Assembly: GCA_960531495.1 (NCBI GenBank)
Contig: OY482853.1
Span: 1,903,565 to 1,967,564 of the forward strand
Length of the DNA: 64,000 nucleotides
Direction: 5' to 3'
Source: Zeus faber
Taxonomy: Eukaryota > Chordata > Actinopteri > Zeiformes > Zeidae
The position numbers and the translations under genes were made by a program. The notes under the pieces were generated by a model. The model saw nothing but the letters and a program-made list of their open reading frames with translations, ran no database searches and was not told the origin of the DNA. Below are positions 42,704 to 54,673 of this stretch, piece by piece (the first letter of the stretch is position 1; each line of letters begins with the position of its first letter).

Positions 42704-43939
42704 AAGGACCTTAAAGAGAATGTTGTTTAGTTTAAAATGAATGTAACATTTCTATATGACAACGTATTTTATAGACGCCCTTAATCCTCTGGGGGAAATT
42801 GATTCTCTGCATTTGCCTATCCTAGTATCTTATGTATCTAGGAGCAGTGAGTTGCCACAAAGAGGTGCACGGGAACCAACTCCTGATCTTGGCCTTGCTC
42901 TGGGACATGGGCAGGAGTGTCTAACCCTGACATGCATGTCTTTAGGGTGGGGAAACCAGAGCACCCAGAGGAAACCCACGTGAGCATGGGGAGAACATGT
43001 AAACCTCTACATAGAAGGGCCCCAGTAGAATTCAAGCATAGAACCTCCTTGCTGTAAGGCACCATGCTCCCCCCTCCAAATATGTAACAGCAGTGAAACA
43101 AAACATTCTCTTCTCCATAAAACAATGGAAATCATTCTATCATGGATATTTCCACATTAACATTTATTGTTCATTTATTCGCGTTACTCATTTCATTGGT
43201 TCGAGTTTTAAACCTACTGTAAGTCTGAAAGTGTTTGGAACTACAATTTTATTTTTGCATTTTTTGAACAATAAAGTAATAGTCTTTAAAAAAAAGGCGT
43301 TTTATAAAACTTAAACAAAAACTATAATCTTTTTTTTTACTTAAATGTAATTTGTATTATTTTCCTCACCTGTCATAGCCTCCATGTTTCACCCTACTCT
43401 GTTGTTATGTGACGTATCTCATTTAACTGAATTGATTGACATCCAAGTAGCAAACAGATTAGTGAAGATTGCAATGAACCCTTCATAACAACAACAATAA
43501 TAATAATATACTGTTGTAGCAGTTTTACAGTGCTGCATTTATTTGTCATATTTAATTGAATTAATAACAGTGGAAATGTTTTTCCAGTGATTCTTAAAGT
43601 TGATAAAACCTTACACTATATCATGAATAATGCATGAATAAAAACAGTAAAGTAACATTTAACCAAGAAGCATTCATTTGGGGGTGTGAGGACAATCCAG
43701 GCCTCAACACAACAAAAAAAAATCACATTAACTGTGGAGGATTTATTAATTAATATTTGTCTTGAGCCATTTTAGGATTAATTTCGGCTTTAAGACCATA
43801 ACACCTGAAAACACTAGGACTGGTGATAATGATGTAGAAGTAGTGCACCTCATCACCGAGGAACAGAAAAGCTTCTGCACTGGGCAAAATGACAGTAAAT
43901 GTAAGGCCAAAAGAGACGCTCATTCAAAAAGAAAGGGCT
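42704..43939 (+). other. OR3 3' flank with poly(A) signal and downstream module
   Basis: Same flank as OR4: the ATGACAACGTATTTTAT block, a repeat-like piece to about 43090, AATAAA at 43270-43275, (AAT)n near 43490-43510, and the conserved module at about 43770-43939. Confidence 0.75.
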
Positions 43940-44440
43940 GAGGTGATGATCAATGATTGGAAGTGTTGCATTTTGATACAGTTGATCATTCCCTGCTCTT
44001 ACACAGACTGCTAAGTATTGGCTGTGACCCTAATCCTTATAGATGGTTCCAAAACTACCTCTCTGATAGACAGCAGTAGATGAGAACAGATAATGTTCAA
44101 TATGCACTTTTATCGATAGCAAAAGGTGTGCCTCAAAGTCCTTTTCACAATTTAAATCAATTATATGGTCTGTTGGCCTACCTGCACTGCCCATTCAAGA
44201 TTCAAGATTTTTTATTTGTCACATACATATACATACTTCCATACATATATGCAGTGAAATGTAATAATCTGTACACAGACAACACTATCTGATATTGTTG
44301 GGCTGGCTCAATACAATTGGCAATTGACAATCTGCAACTTCTTTTAATGTTCTTCAAGAGGCACTCATCGATCTCAAACTTGCATTAAATGCTGAAAAAA
44401 AACACACAATATATGCTATTCAGAAGAAAAAAAATTAAAA
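43940..44440 (+). mobile_element. LINE reverse transcriptase fragment, unit of OR3
   Basis: Paralog of 30795-31230 and 62450-62880. It reads RWFQNYLSDRQQ, SIAKGVPQSPFHNLNQLYGL and AYLHCPF. It carries its own small insertion at 44192-44268. Confidence 0.8.
44192..44268 (-). mobile_element. Rex1-like LINE 3' tail insertion
   Basis: The reverse complement matches the 3' end of the Rex1 element at 52450-52535 (ATTTCACTGCATATATGTAT, GTGACAAATAAAAATCTTGA, then GAATCTT units). OR4's unit at 62700 reads CTGCCCATCTGTACGC without it, the empty site. Confidence 0.92.
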
Positions 44441-44449
44441 AATTCCAAT

Positions 44450-45600
44450 TTACATGAATCAACTATTACACTTCAGTATCAAACCCGCTCTCAGGATCTT
44501 ATGCTCTGGACTCCATGTTGCAGAAGTTTCTCTAATGGATCGACCGATATTCCATCTACGTGTGATCAAGCATGTGTGTAACTTGTTCTTAGTCCAAGAA
44601 TTAACTAATGTATGTTCATTTACTTTGTGCAATATACTGATGGGTGTTCATAGAAAGTAGATCCTTTCCAGACCTTGATAGGAGTGGATTCACTTTACAG
44701 TTGGAGCTTTGCATCCAGCCTTGATCTCCAAACGTAGAACACTGCAGAACCTGGTTGTTTTTAGGTAACATCACAGACAACAAGGACAGGGACACCAAGA
44801 GCCCCAGCCAGCCAGATCCTGCTGCCAAGCTGAACGGACTGTCTATTGGTCACAGAGGAATTAATGATTGGAGAAGCTGATGCAGAAGGAGCACCAACAG
44901 GTAGAGCCCAACGCCATCCAAGAGGGTCTACAGTCATGGGAGGCCAGGCCGGTTCGAACAGCTGCTGCACTGGAATAACCATCTGCCTTCACTCTGCAGG
45001 AGGCCACATGTCTTAGCCACATATCTAGAGAATGCCTACGGCTGCGAGCACCAGAGAAGCCTTTAAACAGGGATGCCAGGACACCAGGGCACATGGAGTC
45101 TTCAACTGAGGCTGTATTCATGGTGAATGTCCAGGATGTAACTGCAGGGCGGTCAGCCTGGAGTCAGGGTCACAGGTGGCATGTTCGTTGAATAAGGAGC
45201 AATGTGAGGGAACGATGGGTTAAAGCTGTTCATGGGTTTGAGATCCCTTGTTTGTAGTACAGTCCAAGTCAGGGGGGATCAAAGTTTGCGCCAGAGGTGC
45301 TGTAATGGTAGCTGACCATCATATGGCCTCACAGCAAGGACCGTTGGTAAGGTTTGCTGCCCCTAGGGACCCTCCCAGCTACGGCTAGACTCATCCAACA
45401 ACACACCTGCATCAGAGATTGTTCTATGGACCCATATTCTGGAAAGCTCCTGTGAAACGGACTATTCTGTTTTGGTAGGGAGTCTTGTTATACAACATCA
45501 GTTTTAAATAGTCCATTCAGTAAAGAGTGGCTGTTAGTAAAGGGGGTTCCTGGCTAGCATCTAGAGCTCTTCTGAAGTCAAAAAGTTGGTCTTCATATTC
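44450..45600. repeat. Distal repeat of the OR unit (copy 2)
   Basis: Contains GCTTCTCT-like/ATGGATCGACC, the CCATCCAAGAGGGTCTACAG part and CCTCACAGCAAGGACCGTTG. It is shared with 62890-64000 and, in shorter or diverged form, with 31231-31890 and 19590-20090. No gene is seen. Short frames (such as 44761-44982 minus) are not preserved as proteins. Confidence 0.7.
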
Positions 45601-45607
45601 ATATTCA

Positions 45608-45740
45608 TCGTTTTACGTATTACATCGTATTACATCGTACATCGTATTACATCGTATATTACATTTCACTGCATATATGTATGAAAGTATGTATATGTAA
45701 GTGACGAATAAAAAAATCTTGAATCTTGAATTCTTGAATC
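45608..45740 (+). mobile_element. Rex1-like LINE 3' tail insertion
   Basis: TTACATCGTA repeats followed by the Rex1 3' end (TTTCACTGCATATATGTATG, AAATCTTGAATCTTGAATTC). The OR2-side paralog at 31880-31895 lacks it (ATATTCATTGTATTGGGAGG). Confidence 0.9.
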
Positions 45741-45741
45741 T

Positions 45742-47165
45742 ATTGGGAGGAGACTTCAACACAGTACTAGATCAAAGTTTAGACCGTTCTAAAGCCAGAA
45801 ATATTCACAAGTCCTGGCGTTAGTCGGACACTATAAAACAATATCAGTGATCTTGCTCTTGGGGATTGTTGGCCATCAAATAACCCCCATTCTAGAGAAT
45901 ACATTGTAATATTCACCATCCCACCAAAGTTTCTCTCGAATCAACCTTTTCTTGACAAGTAACTCCGCACTGTCCAAAAACCACTAATCCTGAAATCCAC
46001 CCTATTGTCATTTCCAATCAGGGGCCGATTATTTTCAACCTGATAAATGAAACAAACTGGAACCCCCCGGTAAGTGCTGGTTTAACGCCTCACTTTTGAC
46101 AGATAAAGAATTTATCCCTTTCTTTTCCAGAGAATGGACTTCTATCATTGAACTGAATCACTCCCCAGAAATATCACCATCCTTACTCTGGGAAACAGCT
46201 AAGGCAGTTCTAAGTATTATTTCATTCTTCACTCACAAGAAAAAGAAAGGACAAGGATGCCAAAATAAATCCGAAATGAGATGCGGACAAATCTCAACTT
46301 GATAATATCAACCATCAAAAGACACAATTCCTTATGCAACAATCAAGAGCAAATTATTTGCGCCGTTTATTCAGCCTGATCAGCATATCTCAAAGGCGCA
46401 ACTTAAATACTATTATTGCCTCTTTAGATGCCAAAAAAGCATTTCATAGAGTTAATTGGATATATCTCTTTTCAATCCTCAACAAATTTGTCTTTGGAGA
46501 GTCACTCATTCAATGGATCAGAATCCTCTACAACTCTCAATCTGCTTCTGTCGTCACCAATGGTTACACTTCACAGCGTTTCACTCTACAATGCGGCAAG
46601 AGACAAGGATGTCCAGAACCCCTTTACTCTTCGCCATCTTTATTGAACCCCTCGCGGCGGGCCATCCGTTAAAAGTTATATCGTAGGCTTACAAACAGGA
46701 AACTCTGTTCACAAAATCAGTTGGTATGCAGACAATATCTTGTACATACGGAATCCAACATCATCCCTACCGGAGGTGTTCAATCTTATATCTAAATTCT
46801 CAGCTATCTCAGACTTTTCAATAAATTAGACTTAAACCACCGTCTTACCACTCAGTGGGGGGGGACTGCAACGCTGGTACCCAGAAACTTCCCTTAACCA
46901 TCAAAATGGGCAACATTAGATCCCTTGGTATTGATATCTCCACCAATCTGTCAGATTTATTTACCCTTAACTTCACTCCATTGCTCAAATCCATTGAAGA
47001 AGACCTCATTCGATGGAACGAACTACCTATCTCACAAATTGGTAGGATAGCAGCAGTGAAAATGAATATACTTCCAAAAATAAACTATGTATTTTCAATG
47101 ACCCCAGTGCAACCAACAGCACATTGGAGCCAATTATGGCTCTTTCAATGACGGTGTATGGCTCG
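45742..47165 (+). mobile_element. L1-clade LINE, endonuclease end and reverse transcriptase, unit of OR4
   Basis: Paralog of 31891-33840 without the solo LTR. It shows GGDFNTVLD, then IIASLDAKKAFHRVNWIYLF, FTLQCGKRQGC, KISWYADNI and MGNIRSLGIDISTNLSDLFT. Frames are broken throughout. It includes about 200 bp (46090-46330) between endonuclease and RT that is missing in the OR3-side copy. Confidence 0.88.
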
Positions 47166-47169
47166 CAGA

Positions 47170-48264
47170 CAATTTTGAGCTTAAATTACCATCACAATTA
47201 ACAAGTAATAAATAATGCATCTGTGTCATTTTAAAGTAAAACAGGTAAGAGAAAGTACAATTTTGAAAATAAAATTCAAAATATAAATGTGGCGGACAAA
47301 GGGGCAGAGTCACTGGCTGCGGACCACAGAAAGACTCCGGGGCACCTTTTACTCGGCGCCCTGCCCCTGCCGGGTCTCTGCTCAGGCGTCACTTGTTGGA
47401 GTCTCTGCCACAGGTAAGGGTTTAGGGGGTGGTTTTGGCCGTGGTGCGCCCACATGGCCAGAGTTTTATTGTTCATTTCAACATGCGGCACGCAAGCCAC
47501 ATATATATATATTACTGAGGATTATTATAATAATTGTAGATAATAATGATCCTCTTGGGCGCAGGAGGAATGGCGTTCCACTGCTGGGCTGCTTACCAGC
47601 CAGTGGGCCGATCCCCTCTGTAAGACAGAGAAACATTAAGAAAACTGCCTGCCTCCAGTCAGAGCAATCAGCTCAACACAAGTGGACAGAAACGGAAAAA
47701 ACTTCAATTTGTATGTGACAAATAATCTCTTGAACTTGAACTTGAAGAGCAGCTGATTCTTAAAACTTGGAAGGAGCTTCCCGTCACATATCACACAATG
47801 CAGCGTGTGAGTATTACCATATTGAGCATGTTTGGCTCTACACACGCACATGAGCCGTCTTTCTCGCATCTGAGAAACATTAAGAGAAACCTACGCTCAC
47901 GTTGAACTGATGGAAGCCTCAACGCAGCATAAAGCTTAACCTCACTACGTATGAAGCAGACGACAAGGCAACCAGAAAAACCATGCAGCACCACAAGTCA
48001 CATTTATGGTAAAAAGTATTTCATTTATTATTGGTTAGCTACAGTATAACAATATTATTAAGAAAAATAAAGAGAAATGTATTATAACAGCGCTTTTTTA
48101 AATACTCAGAGATGTGTTATACGTTAAAAATGTAAGCCTTACTTAAAAAATGCACGCATTAAGTTGCATTAAATTTTATTAAATATTATATGGCTCACAA
48201 GGAAATACATTTAGAAATATTTGGCTTTTATGGCTCTCCCAGCCAAAAAGGTTCCTGACCCCTG
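47170..48264 (+). mobile_element. hAT-family DNA transposon relic, paralog with LTR fragment
   Basis: Same structure as 33841-34910, including the LTR fragment of the fossil A family at 47288-47630. The hAT tail reads SMFGSTHAHEPSFSHLR, and the right end is GCCAAAAAGGTTCCTGACCC plus CTG at 48264. Sharing between the two units dates it before the duplication. Confidence 0.65.
47288..47630. mobile_element. LTR fragment of the Gypsy fossil A family, paralog
   Basis: Counterpart of 33932-34290, same start TGTGGCGGACAAAGG and same truncated end. Confidence 0.8.
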
Positions 48265-48289
48265 CTCTATAGACTGAATAATCAATACA

Positions 48290-49490
48290 TTTTATTGGAA
48301 ATAGAAGAAACTGAGAATTAAACTAGCAACACTACAGAAAAACCAAGACTGTGGAGCTCTAGCAGCCCCAAACTTTATATACTATTATCTAGCGAACCAT
48401 CTTCAATTTATAATTAAATGGTTACAACCAGAGCAACAATTGGCCCATGAATGGCGATACATTGAACAAACAAAATGTCGGGAGTTATCAATATCTGATC
48501 TCCCATTCCTTACTGATTCAATAAGAAAACATAATTGCTTTAAAAACCCATTAATCGCAACAACTCTGTCAGCCTGGTGGAAATTCCTCAAACTCAGTAG
48601 TCACTCCATCTCCAAACAAATTCACGCCAATCTGGCACAACGCAGATATTCAGGTTAAAACAGACCAATAATCTTCAGGTCTTGGAAAAGACAAGGATTT
48701 ACTCATCTTGAACACATTTTTGAAAACAATTTGCTTATATCCGTCCCAACCTTAACCCAAAGGTATAATATCGTGGCCACAGCTTCCTTCCATTCCTTCA
48801 ATTACAGCAGTCTCTAAAAGTTCAAATCAAATTGACGAACAACATCCGACAACCACCTCAAATGATTGAACATCTCACTCATATCGGTCACTTGAAAAAT
48901 CCCTTTTCCAGAATATACAAACTTTTATTAGAAACAGACGACACTTTATCTTTACCTACAATGGAATGGGAAAGAGACCTTTCTATTCCCACAAATATCA
49001 ACCAGTGGAAGCTTATTTGCAACAACACCTTTTCTATGACCCGCAACTCCAAAATGCAACTCATCCAACATAACATTCTGCACAGAGCTCATATCACAGA
49101 ACACAAAATGTTCAAAATGGGTTTTGTGGATGAAGAAATTTGCTCTCACTGTTCCCTTGATACCAGAGATGACTACTTTCATGCCTTCTGGCTCTGCCCA
49201 CCTATCCTGGCATTCTGGACCAACATCACCAAGAAGCTATCAACACTTCTGGGTCGCAGCGTCCCAGTCTCCCCGTCTATATGTCTCCTCAGTCGACCCA
49301 CCACTTAAACACCACCAACCTATTTTGATCGCCTTAAGAATTGCCAAGAAAACAATATTACTCGATTAGAAAAAGAGAGATAATCTCACCACATCCCAAT
49401 GGTTACATTTATTAATAGTTTACATCTCAATGGAAGAACAATTGGCAATATCCAAAAACAATGTTGATTCATTCAATGAAATATGGGCTA
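48290..49490 (+). mobile_element. L1-clade LINE, ORF2 C-terminal part, unit of OR4
   Basis: Paralog of 34930-36165 (RDELSISDLPFLTDSIRKHN-like stretch, HRAHITEHKMFKMGFVDEEI, CSHCSLDTRDDYFHAFWLCP). At 49490 it is interrupted within NEIWA by the Rex1 LINE. The L1 end resumes at about 52540 (TTTTATCACTGACATAACTC). Confidence 0.88.
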
Positions 49491-52027
49491 CCCCACTGGT
49501 GCCGGATGAAGCCATACGTCCAGCCGAGGCCTTCTCCGTGTTCCGCGGCGACAGAACGGGAGAGTCGGGGAAATCCAAAGGTGGAGGCGTCTGCCTAATG
49601 GTAAACAACCGCTGGTGTAACGCCAACAACACCAAATTCCTCTCCCACTCCTGCTCGCCGAACCTGGAACAGCTGACCATACTATGCCGTCCATTTTATC
49701 TCCCCCGGGAATTCAGCACGGTCATCATTACAGCCGTTTATATCCCACCGCAAGCGGACACAGACGCAGCTCTGTCGGTTCTGTACGATGTGTTGTGCGG
49801 ATTTCAGAACAGACATCCCGACGCGGCTGTGGTGGTGACTGGGGACTTTAACAGGTTGAACCTTAAAAAAGTTCTGCCGAATTTCCACCAACACATCACG
49901 TGTGCCACCAGGGGAGACAGAACTCTGGACCATTGTTACACATGTTACAAGAACGGATACAAGCCCGTGTCGCTTCCTGCTTTCGGGAAATCAGATCACG
50001 CCGCGATCTCGCTGCTTCCTGTTTACAGGCCTCTGATCGCGCGGGATCTGGTGATGACGAGGGAAGTGAAGCGGTGGACGGACCAATCAGAGGCTGCGCT
50101 TCAGGACGCTCTGACTGACGTAGACTGGGACGTGTTCCAAGCGAGTTCATGTGACGTCAGCGAGTTTACGGAGGTTGTAGTGAGTTTCGTGGCTACGCTC
50201 GCGGATGAAATCGTTCCCACGGTGAAAGTTCGGATTTTTCCAAACCAGAAACCATGGGTTGATAAATCCATCCGCTGCGCTCTGAATGCGCGCACGGCCG
50301 CTTACAACGACGGACTTGTATCTGGTAACATGGACAATTACAAAGCGGCGTCGTACAATCTGCGGAGGGCGGTGAGGGACGCTAAACGGACGTACAGAGA
50401 CACCGTGGAGCTGCAGATGGAGCGGGGGGACACAAGACGCTTGTGGGAGGGGCTGCGAACAATAACAAACTACAAGAGCAGCTCCTCCCCAGCCACGAGT
50501 GTGGACGCCTCCCTGGCCAACCAACTGAACTCCTTTTATGCGCGGTTCGAGTCTGGCAGTAGCACCGCTAGCTCGCCGGCTAATTGGAGCTACACCGCTG
50601 GGGACGAGCGCGCACTCTCAGTGTCCGTGCACGAGGTCAGGAGGGCTTTGATGCGGGTGAACACCAGGAAAGCTGCGGGTCCAGATGGCATATCTGGACG
50701 AGTACTGAAGACCTGTGCTAACCAGCTAGCTCCGGTGTTCACCACAATATTCAACATCTCCCTGGCTGAATCAGTGGTCCCATCCTGTTTCAAGAGGTCC
50801 ACCGTCGTTCCTGTCCCGAAGATCGCCTCTCCAACCTGCCTGAATGACTACCGTCCGGTGGCCCTCACCTCGGTGGTCATGAAGTGTTTCGAGAGGCTGA
50901 TTAAGGATTACATCTGCGCCTCCCTCCCCCGCACCTTGGACCCGTTGCAGTTCGCGTACCGGCAGAACAGATCCACGGATGACGCGGTCTCCCAGGTACT
51001 GCACACCACGCTCACGCACCTGGATGGCCAGAAGGGGGCCTATGTGAGAATGCTGTTCATTGATTATAGTTCAGCTTTCAACACCATAGTTCCCACCAGA
51101 CTGGCTGTCAAGTTGATGGAGCTCGGACTGAATGCTCCGCTGTACACCTGGATCCTGGACTTCCTCACAGGCCGCCCCCAGGTGGTCAAGGTGGGGAAGT
51201 ACATGTCAAGCTCCCTCACCCTGAATACAGGATCCCCCCAGGGTTGCGTCCTCAGCCCCCTACTGTACTCCCTGTACACACATGACTGTGTGGCCAGGTC
51301 CAGCTCCAACACCATCATCAAGTTTGCTGACGACACCGTGGTCGTGGGCCTGATCACCGACTGCGATGAGAAGGCCTACCGCGAGGAGGTGGCTGACCTG
51401 TCACTCTGGTGCCAGGACAACAGCCTCCACCTGAACGTCAGCAAAACCAAGGAGCTGATTGTGGACTTTAGGCGTGGATCACAATCGAGGACGCACGCGC
51501 CGTTGTGGATTAATGGGACTTCTGTCGACAGGGTGAGCAGCTTCAGATATCTGGGAGTCCACATCACAGAGGACTTAACATGGACTGTTCACACAGACAC
51601 TCTGGTGAGAAAGGCGAGGCAGCGTCTCTACCACCTCAGGCAGCTGAGGAAATTCCGGGTCTCGGTGAGGATCCTCAAGTCCTTCTACTCTGGAGCAGTG
51701 GAGAGCATCCTGACAGGCAACATCACTGCCTGGTTTGGGAACTGTACTGCCCAGGACAGGCGGGCCCTGCAGAGGGTGGTGCGTTCAGCTGAACGTACCA
51801 CTGGAACTACCCTCCCCCCCTTGCAGGAGTTATACACCAGGAGGTGTAGTAGCAGAGCCCGTAGGATCATGAAGGATCCTCATCACCCCAACAACGGACT
51901 GTTTCAGCTGCTGCGGTCAGGCAAGCGCCTCCGCAGTCACGCAGCGAGAACAGAGAGACTGAGACGGAGTTTCTTCCCTCAAGCCATCAGAACTGTCAAC
52001 GCTGACCTCACCAGGGGTCCTAACTGA
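49430..52027 (+). CDS. Rex1/Babar-like LINE endonuclease-RT, fused in frame to an L1 tail
   Basis: 865-codon intact open frame. Residues 1-21 (MEEQLAISKNNVDSFNEIWA onward) come from the L1 ORF2 end; the rest is a LINE polyprotein. The endonuclease lacks its first part but keeps GGGVCLMVN, GDFN at 138-141 and SDHA at 188-191. The RT has NDYRPVALTSVVMKCFERL, LQFAYRQNRSTDDAV, MLFIDYSSAFNTIVP, GSPQGCVLSPLLYSLY and FADD at 632-635, then NVSKTKELIVDF and FRYLGVHITEDLTW. I recognise the pattern as the fish Rex1/Babar group (CR1-like clade). The RT is uninterrupted, which implies recent insertion. The truncated endonuclease and lost 5' end make autonomous mobility unlikely. The start codon belongs to the host L1, so the fusion is accidental. 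Confidence 0.93.
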   Translation: MEEQLAISKNNVDSFNEIWATPLVPDEAIRPAEAFSVFRGDRTGESGKSKGGGVCLMVNNRWCNANNTKFLSHSCSPNLEQLTILCRPFYLPREFSTVIITAVYIPPQADTDAALSVLYDVLCGFQNRHPDAAVVVTGDFNRLNLKKVLPNFHQHITCATRGDRTLDHCYTCYKNGYKPVSLPAFGKSDHAAISLLPVYRPLIARDLVMTREVKRWTDQSEAALQDALTDVDWDVFQASSCDVSEFTEVVVSFVATLADEIVPTVKVRIFPNQKPWVDKSIRCALNARTAAYNDGLVSGNMDNYKAASYNLRRAVRDAKRTYRDTVELQMERGDTRRLWEGLRTITNYKSSSSPATSVDASLANQLNSFYARFESGSSTASSPANWSYTAGDERALSVSVHEVRRALMRVNTRKAAGPDGISGRVLKTCANQLAPVFTTIFNISLAESVVPSCFKRSTVVPVPKIASPTCLNDYRPVALTSVVMKCFERLIKDYICASLPRTLDPLQFAYRQNRSTDDAVSQVLHTTLTHLDGQKGAYVRMLFIDYSSAFNTIVPTRLAVKLMELGLNAPLYTWILDFLTGRPQVVKVGKYMSSSLTLNTGSPQGCVLSPLLYSLYTHDCVARSSSNTIIKFADDTVVVGLITDCDEKAYREEVADLSLWCQDNSLHLNVSKTKELIVDFRRGSQSRTHAPLWINGTSVDRVSSFRYLGVHITEDLTWTVHTDTLVRKARQRLYHLRQLRKFRVSVRILKSFYSGAVESILTGNITAWFGNCTAQDRRALQRVVRSAERTTGTTLPPLQELYTRRCSSRARRIMKDPHHPNNGLFQLLRSGKRLRSHAARTERLRRSFFPQAIRTVNADLTRGPN

Positions 52028-52538
52028 GCCATGCACTAGGCTCCACTACCTACTGTACTGTATGTAGCATACTGTACCGCATACTGTATCACTGTTCAGG
52101 GTTGTTCGTGATGCCGTATTGCTGCGCCGTACTGTTGTATACTGTGCTGTATTATCCCAAACACTACCTCACACTATTCACATTCACATGCCACTTTAAT
52201 TCACATGCCACTTTAAATGCACATATCTGTATATACATAGGCATATTCCTTCAACCTATTCCATTTTATTTCAATTTATTTTTTATTGTATTTTATTCTA
52301 TATATTTTTTATCTTATTCTATAAGTATTCCACTTACTGTATTACGTTTTAGGAGTCAGTTAGTCGGTCTATTAGAAAGGAATTTTCTACTTTTTATTTT
52401 ATTTTATTTTTGTACTTTTTCCTAGGACTTATTGTGTGCTATCACCGGGTGCGTTGCATTACATTTCACTGCATATATGTATGGAAGTATGTATATGTAT
52501 GTGACAAATAAAAATCTTGAATCTTGAATCTTGAATCT
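49491..52538 (+). mobile_element. Rex1/Babar-like LINE, 5'-truncated
   Basis: About 3.05 kb inserted into the L1 ORF2 end of the OR4 unit. The uninterrupted paralog at 36120-36140 reads ATATGGGCTATTTTTATCAC. The 3' UTR (52028-52510) is short and AT-rich, ending in CTTGAATCTTGAATCTTGAATC, the short-repeat tail usual for this group. Two solitary copies of this tail lie at 44192-44268 and 45608-45740. Confidence 0.92.
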
Positions 52539-52540
52539 TT

Positions 52541-54619
52541 TATCACTGACATAACTCCATCATGTAAAACTTGAGTCTTCCTAAGTCGGGGCTATTTCGT
52601 GGTGCTTTGTGCCATGTGGGGGTCTTCCTGGTCTGCCGGGGCTCTCCGGTTGGGTGGATGCCCGGGCAGCGCTGGGGACATCCGTGGTGTGTAGGCCTGT
52701 ATTCGTGGGGGATCCTGGGGCCCCACGGGGGAGTTGGGGGTCTGGGTGGTGGCGCCCGCTCCTTTACCTGAGTTGAGCTGGCCTGTCCCCGGGGGTGGGG
52801 GGCGCTCTCCTGTGGAGTACCTGCAGCTGGCCTCCTTGTGTTGGTTTGGGGTGTGGTTGTGGGTTCTGGGGCTCGGTTGGGGGCGGGGGTTGTGGGTCGC
52901 AGGTTCGGGTATCGGCCCCGTGGCCGGCAGGTCGGCGCGCTGCTGGGGTCGCCCACCGCGTGGGTGTGGTGGCTGGGCTTGTGTGTCCTTCTGCGTCCCA
53001 TGGGAGGGGGGTGGCCCATTGTGCTGGGGCTGGTTAGGCGTTCCGTCTGGTCCTGTCAACCAGGGTCCTGAACCTGGCTGGCTGTGCTGGGCGTGGGGCT
53101 CACACTGTCTCCTCCTTCGGTGGGAGACGGTCTCCTGTTGTCACACCGGCTGCCAGGGTACCTGTCCTCTGGCGCTCTCGGTGCGCGGTGCGCTCGTCGC
53201 TGGGAGGTGGGGCTGTGGGTGGGGGTGCCGTCTGCCGCCCTCTGTTCTGTGGTCCGCATGCTTGGCGGCTGTGGGCTGACCAGGGGCCTGATGGGGGTGG
53301 GGAGCTGCCTGGCATGGCGGAGGCGGATGGTGGACCGCTCTGTGCCCGTGGCTGATCACTGTAGGTTGGCTGCCACCGGGTCCAGGAGGTGGGCATGCCA
53401 GGGCACGGTCGGGTCTGGGGGCAGGGGATCTGCATGGTTGCTCCCCGGCCTGCTGTGCCCTGGATCGATCTGGTCGCGCTTTGTCCATCTCTCCCAGTGC
53501 CAAAACTCATACTCAGCACATACACCACACAATAGGGCGAGGGCTTGTGGGATCAGCGGGGTGCAAGCTATGTGGGTGGGGATGCGGCGGGCAGCTGCCA
53601 TCTTGCCTGTCACACTCCTGCCCCAGCGTTCTTCTCGTCCGACCGGAAATTTTAATCCCACTCATATTAGCTGAGAACACATACACTCATACACCAATCC
53701 TACTCTGAACAACACTCTACCGGACCGGGGTCAGTGGGGCAGGGGGGGCGCGAGTGATTCGGGTTCGACTTGCCTGAAGGACTCGCACCCCAAACGCCGC
53801 AATTTTAACTGCAATATCCAACAGCACACATTGAGCACTGGGGTTTTCCAGGGTGGCCGGTCGCTGATGGGTTGGTGTGAAAGGGTTGTTGGCTGGGGGG
53901 CGGTCGGGTGGACCCCCCTGACGGCTAAGCTGGAGTCCTGGCGGCTTTCACCCGGTGGCTGAAGATGTGCTGCGACCTGGCGGGGTTGAGAGCCGCAGGG
54001 GTGCCTTCCGGGGCCCCTGGGGGGGGTGCTTGGCGTTGTGGGTGTGGGTTGGGGTGTGGGGGGCGGATGTTGGCCTTTGCTTCTGCTGCGCAGCTTCTCT
54101 GCGGCGGGCACCCTGGGTGGTGGAGGGCCTGTATATCTGGCGGCCTGATGGCATCGGCGGAGGGGGGGGCGAGGTGCCCCACGCTGACCACGCGCTGTTA
54201 CATGTATGGGTACTTGGCGCTCACGCCCGGTGGGGTGTCTGCAGTGGGGAAGGGCGGACCGGGCCGGGCCTCCCCATTGCGCGGGACATGGGTGGGCATG
54301 GGAGTCCTCCCGGCTCGCCCGCAGGGCGGGCGGCTCGGGCGGGGTGTCGGTCTGAGGGGTGTCGGTCGCCGTGAGGCCGGGATCGGGGCCTGGGGTCCGT
54401 GCCTTGCGCCTGCACCTTGGGGTGGGTTGTATGTGTGCGCCCCTGGGGTGCAGGGTCTCCTCGTGGTTCCTGGGACTGGGTAATGCTCCTCGGGGGGGGG
54501 TGTGGGGTTTGCTTCACAGCCCTCTGGCTTCTCTGGGGGCCCGAGGGTCTTCTGTGGCTACAGGGCAGGGTGCACCAGAACCAATAGGGATAAGTCATGT
54601 ACACTCACAGGTGGTCACC

Positions 54620-54620
<1 letters not shown>
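52541..54620 (+). mobile_element. G/T-rich L1 3' region before OR4 (longest copy)
   Basis: About 2.1 kb following the L1 ORF2 end, paralogous to 26129-28020 and to 36166-36286/40256-41190. It contains CTGCCAGGGTACCTGTCCTC, CATATTAGCTGAGAACACAT and CCTGATGGCATCGGCGG. It ends at ACACTCACAGGTGGTCACC before (CA)n at 54621-54671. Open frames inside are composition artefacts. Confidence 0.65.

Positions 54621-54671
<51 letters not shown>
54621..54671. repeat. (CA)n microsatellite, end of the L1 3' region
   Basis: About 24 CA units. This is the first of the two (CA)n runs in the OR4 unit. Confidence 0.97.

Positions 54672-54673
<2 letters not shown>

Noticed and set aside
44761-44982. 73-codon minus-strand frame conserved at 63215-63436
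   Set aside because: Conserved only because the whole DNA unit is duplicated; the diverged copy at 19590-20090 does not keep the frame.
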